Notes under the pieces: generated by a model
Databases searched by the model: none
Seen by the model: only the letters and a program-made list of their open reading frames with translations
What the model was told of the DNA's origin: nothing
Program-made: the position numbers and the translations under genes
In this document: piece by piece, positions 60,341-64,000 of the stretch
Position numbering within the stretch: position 1 is the stretch's first letter
Layout: every line of letters begins with the position of its first letter
Assembly: GCA_944390775.1 (NCBI GenBank)
Contig: CALXQQ010000033.1
Coordinates: forward strand, 1-64,000
DNA: 64,000 nucleotides
Source of the DNA: an uncultured Alphaproteobacteria bacterium
GTDB taxonomy: Bacteria; Pseudomonadota; Alphaproteobacteria; UBA3830
Reading direction: 5' to 3'

Positions 60341-61837
60341 ATGATGAAATATGTAGTTGGTATGATGACTGTTGCGGTGTTACTGTCTTGTTGCACTGCG
60401 GATAATGTTTTTGCTGTGAGCGGAAATTCCAAGGAGAGTCGTTCTGTGGGAGCAAAAACGGATACCAATGGTGATGAAACACTGTCAGAATTAGATCAAG
60501 CGATGTATCCCTTTGTGAAGGTCGATAGCATGTCTAAGGAGGATGTTGCTGGGCTTATCATTGATAATAATGCAGTATATATGCTTAGTTTTGATAAGCA
60601 TTTTTGTCCGGTACAAGGATCAGATGCTACAGCAGAGGTGGATTTTTCCGATTTAGATTTTTTTCATCAATATCCTAAATTAGCCAGTGTGGAGATTCGT
60701 AATAAAAAACTTACATTGCAGCATTTGGAGAATCTGCAAACGCGTATGCCGGCGGAAATAGTTGGTTTGTCGTTTAATGGATGCAAAATCGCGGATGATG
60801 GGAAGCAGATGTTTCCCGATGTGTTTTCGAAGCGTGAAAAGCTGAAATCCATCACAGTAAGTATGCCTACCTGTACGGATGAAGAAGCTGAAGCGATATT
60901 AACTTCTTTACTTACACATATTGATCTTCAATATTTGAACTTATCATTGGGGGAATTAACGGGTACAGCTCTTATTACTTTGTCGGAAATAATTGGGCAT
61001 TCAGAACAAAGTCTTAAGGGGTTAACGATCGGGATAGGCGCGATTAAGAATGATAGTGCATATAAGGGATCAGATGCATTGATAAAGGCTTTGAAAAAGC
61101 TGGAAAAACTGGAGCAGCTAGAACTGTCTATGCTAGAACTGCCAGAAATTCATGCAAAAGATCTGTTTGGAAATATCGGAGAATTAAGTCATCTCACGAG
61201 TTTGAAGTTATTTTTTGGCAATATTCACAGCTATGGTAGCGTAGAGCTATTTGAAAGTATTGAGGTATTGAGAGATTCGTTAGAAAAACTAAAGATGCTG
61301 GAAAATTTGGATATCTCCAAGATGCAACTACCAGGCACAATCATGCAGTTGTTTGCGCAAGGGTTATCTTTGACACATAATCTGCATACATTGAATATTT
61401 CCAACAATCAGCTTGATGAAAAGGCTGCGGAATTACTGGCAGATTCGATCAAAGACATGGGGCAATTAGAGACATTGTTCGCGTGCAATTGCGAGATTGA
61501 TGGTCAGATATTTGGTGCTCTTACCAAGAGTTTCAATGAAACTGGCTTACAAGCTATTTGGTTGGGGGGGAACAAGATAAAAGATGGTATTACCAATATG
61601 CCTGTTGGTCAGATGCAAGACATAAGATGCATAGATTTTTCTGATAATGATCTTAGTTATGATGATGCGTTAAAATTTGTGCATATGACCAAAGGACATC
61701 CTACGCTAAAAGTTGTTAATTTCAGGAACAACACAGCAATAGATAAGCGCAGTGTTCCGGAAAGGAAAATACAACAAGATGAACTTGTTAAGTGGAAATT
61801 GGAAAATAACTGCGAAGTAGCATTCTTTGGGTTATAG
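60341..61837 (+). CDS. Exported leucine-rich-repeat protein
   Basis: 498 aa. Signal sequence with a possible lipobox LLSC (Cys17); a signal-peptidase I site near residue 27 is an alternative. Residues 118-450 form degenerate ribonuclease-inhibitor-type leucine-rich repeats of about 25-30 residues, for example LHTLNISNNQLDEKAAELLA and IRCIDFSDNDLSYDDALKFV. Such horseshoe folds bind proteins; bacterial examples are often surface or secreted host-interaction proteins. GGAGGAAGG precedes ATG 60341. Stands alone between two core operons, divergent from the manB-type operon. Confidence 0.85.
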   Translation: MMKYVVGMMTVAVLLSCCTADNVFAVSGNSKESRSVGAKTDTNGDETLSELDQAMYPFVKVDSMSKEDVAGLIIDNNAVYMLSFDKHFCPVQGSDATAEVDFSDLDFFHQYPKLASVEIRNKKLTLQHLENLQTRMPAEIVGLSFNGCKIADDGKQMFPDVFSKREKLKSITVSMPTCTDEEAEAILTSLLTHIDLQYLNLSLGELTGTALITLSEIIGHSEQSLKGLTIGIGAIKNDSAYKGSDALIKALKKLEKLEQLELSMLELPEIHAKDLFGNIGELSHLTSLKLFFGNIHSYGSVELFESIEVLRDSLEKLKMLENLDISKMQLPGTIMQLFAQGLSLTHNLHTLNISNNQLDEKAAELLADSIKDMGQLETLFACNCEIDGQIFGALTKSFNETGLQAIWLGGNKIKDGITNMPVGQMQDIRCIDFSDNDLSYDDALKFVHMTKGHPTLKVVNFRNNTAIDKRSVPERKIQQDELVKWKLENNCEVAFFGL

Positions 61838-61847
61838 ACATTGTTTT

Positions 61848-61877
61848 ATATGGGGAGATCGTGAGATCTTCTCATAT
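61848..61877 (+). terminator. Strong hairpin after the LRR gene
   Basis: ATATGGGGAGATC and GATCTTCTCATAT pair over 13 bp, including two G-U pairs, around a GTGA tetraloop. No T run follows, so it may be a Rho-assisted terminator or part of the pheS leader. Confidence 0.5.
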
Positions 61878-61921
61878 TAGTCATAATCGATACTTTTTAT
61901 AAATTACAATTAGCTTATAGA

Positions 61922-61951
61922 TTGTGTTGTGCTACAGCAATCTGCTATATT
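61922..61951 (+). promoter_or_regulatory. Possible promoter of pheS-pheT
   Basis: TTGTGT (61922-61927), an 18-bp spacer and TATATT (61946-61951). Transcription would begin only a few bases before the pheS start, giving a very short leader. Confidence 0.4.
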
Positions 61952-61963
61952 GCACAGAGAACA

Positions 61964-63037
61964 ATGGAGAGATCTGTGCTTAAATCAGAATTAGATAAAT
62001 TGCTCAGCAGCTGTATGTTTTTAATTGATCGCTGTGTATCATCTCAGGAATTGGAGCAGGCTAAGGTGGCGACTTTGGGCAAGAATGGTCGTGTTACGCT
62101 GATGCTCAAAGGTCTGAAAGATATGGAAATAGATCAGAGGCGCGAGCTTGGTGCACAAATTAACTCGATTAAAGAGCAGGTTTTGCAGCGTCTTGTGCAA
62201 AAATTTGAAGAGTTATCGGCGCGAGAAATGGAAACACGTTTGTCATCTGAATTTGTCGATATATCCATGCCTGCTCGCGATACATATAGGGATGGTAGGC
62301 TACATCCGATAACCAAAGTGCATGAGGAAATCTTGGAGATTTTTGCGAACTATGGTTTTCGATTTGTTGATGGGCCTGACATAGACGATGAATATAACAA
62401 TTTTACGGCGGTGAATATTCCGGAGCATCATCCGGCGCGTACTATGCATGATACATTTTACGTTAATTTGCTAGCGGATGATCAGGGAAGAAAACTACTT
62501 CGGACACATACTACAGCGGTAGAAAATCGTGCTCTTCGTTTACATGGTGCGCCGTCGCGTTTTTTTACAATAGGTAGGGTTTTTCGTAGCGATTATGATG
62601 CGACTCATACTCCTATGTTCACACAAATTGAGGGTGTGGTGGTTGATAAAGATGTTGGCTTTGCGCATCTCAAATGGCTATTAACTGATTTTCTGCGAAA
62701 ATTTTTCAATACGGATACTGTAAATTTGAGGATAAGGCCGAGTTTTTTCCCATTTACTGAGCCATCGATTGAGGTAGATATTGCTTACTCGCAGCATAAG
62801 GGCAAGATCACGCTTGGCAGTGGAGAAAACTGGATGGAGATTTGCGGAGGCGGGGTTTTACATCCGACGGTATTGCAGTCAGCGGATATAGATAGTCAGC
62901 TATATCGTGGTATGGCGTTTGGTTTTGGATTAGAAAGATTGACCTCATTAAAGTACGGAGTACCAGATTTAAGAGGATATTTTGAATCGGATGAGCGGTG
63001 GCGAAAAGTTTTTGGCTTCCATGGATTTACGAGATAG
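61964..63037 (+). CDS. pheS: Phenylalanyl-tRNA synthetase alpha subunit
   Basis: 357 aa. Catalytic class II subunit of PheRS. N-terminal coiled coil (about 1-90), then HPITKVHEEILEIFANYGF, motif 2 GRVFRSDYDATHTPMFTQIE (about 197-216) and motif 3 GMAFGFGLERLTSLKYG. ATG 61964 was chosen; a GTG at 61976 has a better-placed GGAGAG and is an alternative. pheT follows 15 nt later. Confidence 0.96.
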   Translation: MERSVLKSELDKLLSSCMFLIDRCVSSQELEQAKVATLGKNGRVTLMLKGLKDMEIDQRRELGAQINSIKEQVLQRLVQKFEELSAREMETRLSSEFVDISMPARDTYRDGRLHPITKVHEEILEIFANYGFRFVDGPDIDDEYNNFTAVNIPEHHPARTMHDTFYVNLLADDQGRKLLRTHTTAVENRALRLHGAPSRFFTIGRVFRSDYDATHTPMFTQIEGVVVDKDVGFAHLKWLLTDFLRKFFNTDTVNLRIRPSFFPFTEPSIEVDIAYSQHKGKITLGSGENWMEICGGGVLHPTVLQSADIDSQLYRGMAFGFGLERLTSLKYGVPDLRGYFESDERWRKVFGFHGFTR

Positions 63038-63052
63038 AGAAGGGGATCATAT

Positions 63053-64000
63053 ATGCGTTTTTCGTTTAATTGGCTGAAAAGGCATCTTGATACACAAAGT
63101 TCTATACATGATATTGCGCAGAAATTAATCAATATAGGGTTAGAGGTAGAAGAGGTAGTTGATTCTGAAGCTATATTTAGCAAGTACAGAATAGTAAAAA
63201 TAACAGAAGTTGGGCAACATCCTAATGCGGATCGTTTACATATTTGCACAGCTATAGATGGTACGGGGAAAGAGTATCATATTGTTTGTGGTGCGACCAA
63301 TGTTCGCGAAGGCATGAAAGCTGTGCTTGCCATGGAAGGGGCATATGTTCCTGGAAGTGATATAACTCTGAAACGTAGTAAGATTCGAGGTGTTGTGAGC
63401 GAAGGTATGTTATGTTCCTATGCAGAGGTATCTTTGCCAGAGCAAAATGATGGAATTATTGACCTAGATCAAGCTGTTGATTTGAATGAACATGTTTCCA
63501 CTGTATTAGGATTTGATGGAGGTATTTTGGACGTTGCCATTACGCCTAATCGTGGTGATTGTATGTCTGTTAGGGGTATTGCTAGAGATTTAGCTGCAGC
63601 TGGTGTGGGCAAGTTACTAGATATATCCCATACTGATTGTAAGCCGACTTGTGATTTTCCGTTAGACATTAGTCTGGATAATATTGAATCCTTCTTGAAT
63701 TATATGCCGATGTTGGCGTTGCGAGTTGTGAAAAATGTCAAGAATGGAGAAAGTCCTGTTTGGCTAAAAAATGCTCTTTCGATAGCGGGTATCAATAGTG
63801 TTTCGTTGCTGGTGGATCTTGCTAATTGGTATATGATCGACACTGGTAGGCCGTTGCACATATATGATCTAGATAAGATTAACGGAGCGTTTGGTATAAG
63901 GTATGCCTCGCGTGGAGAAAAGTTTATTGATCTGAAGGGGAAGCAACATGAGTTGCGTTCGGATATGTTGATATCTGCGGATAGCAAATCTCCACTGTGT
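63053..64000 (+). CDS. pheT: Phenylalanyl-tRNA synthetase beta subunit (5' part)
   Basis: First 316 codons; the frame is open to the window edge, out of about 800 expected. MRFSFNWLKRHL opens it; the N-terminal tRNA-binding (EMAP-like) domain includes GQHPNADRLHIC (about 55-66), IVCGATNV and a KIRGVVSEGMLCS motif (about 110-122). The B3/B4-type editing region begins afterwards with PNRGDCMSVRGIARDLAA. AAGGGGAT precedes ATG. Co-transcribed with pheS. Confidence 0.97.
   Translation, partial: MRFSFNWLKRHLDTQSSIHDIAQKLINIGLEVEEVVDSEAIFSKYRIVKITEVGQHPNADRLHICTAIDGTGKEYHIVCGATNVREGMKAVLAMEGAYVPGSDITLKRSKIRGVVSEGMLCSYAEVSLPEQNDGIIDLDQAVDLNEHVSTVLGFDGGILDVAITPNRGDCMSVRGIARDLAAAGVGKLLDISHTDCKPTCDFPLDISLDNIESFLNYMPMLALRVVKNVKNGESPVWLKNALSIAGINSVSLLVDLANWYMIDTGRPLHIYDLDKINGAFGIRYASRGEKFIDLKGKQHELRSDMLISADSKSPLC

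Overview
The window looks like a stretch of a moderately AT-rich alphaproteobacterial chromosome, probably from a host-associated or intracellular lineage (Holosporales/Rickettsiales-like). This is inferred from alphaproteobacterial-type RNase E, RpoB and full-length S14, a mtaB-ftsY pair, a perfect TTAA-N7-TTAA (CtrA-type) site next to a perfect DnaA box, many exported proteins of unknown function, and two mevalonate-pathway enzymes, which are uncommon in alphaproteobacteria. TGA is used as a stop, so the standard code applies. No insertion sequence, prophage, CRISPR array or rRNA gene was seen.

Region 1 (1-4680) is an accessory array of five tandem genes for small exported proteins. They share an almost identical 19-residue leader. 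Each is followed by a version of the same long hairpin terminator, and copies 2-4 have the same promoter layout. Copies 2 and 4 have nearly identical flanks and C-termini around diverged middles, which suggests duplication plus recombination. Region 2 (4778-6994) has tRNA-Asn, a GHMP kinase starting 14 nt after the tRNA, diphosphomevalonate decarboxylase, and a small Arg-rich ORF.

Region 3 (6997-10528, minus strand) is rne-gltX. A divergent intergenic region (10529-11027) carries one sigma70-type promoter for rne and one for rpoB. Region 4 (11028-36859) is a merged transcription/translation cluster: rpoB-rpoC, rpsL-rpsG-fusA-tuf, then the S10, spc and alpha operons in order through rplQ. It has a promoter over the rpoC stop codon and a clear terminator after rplQ.

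Region 5 (36886-41009) holds queD-folE (preQ0/pterin), yidC-mlaA (envelope), and a TadE-like pilin-type protein preceded by a leader ORF with a G10 tract that could act as a frame switch. Region 6 (41010-49472) has a possible DnaA/CtrA regulatory or origin-like intergenic region, a Xer recombinase, and mtaB-ftsY, an acidic exported protein, and glmM-rmuC on the minus strand; folC and a small exported protein follow on the plus strand. Region 7 (49539-64000) has glyQ-glyS and cysS; a minus-strand operon manB/pgm-dnaG-rpoD-fdx-mnmA; a leucine-rich-repeat exported protein; and pheS-pheT, with pheT running off the end.

Most of the window is informational core. The unusual material is the exported-protein array, the G10-controlled TadE-like locus, the 41.0-41.25 kb intergenic region, the LRR and acidic exported proteins, and the tRNA-linked mevalonate genes.
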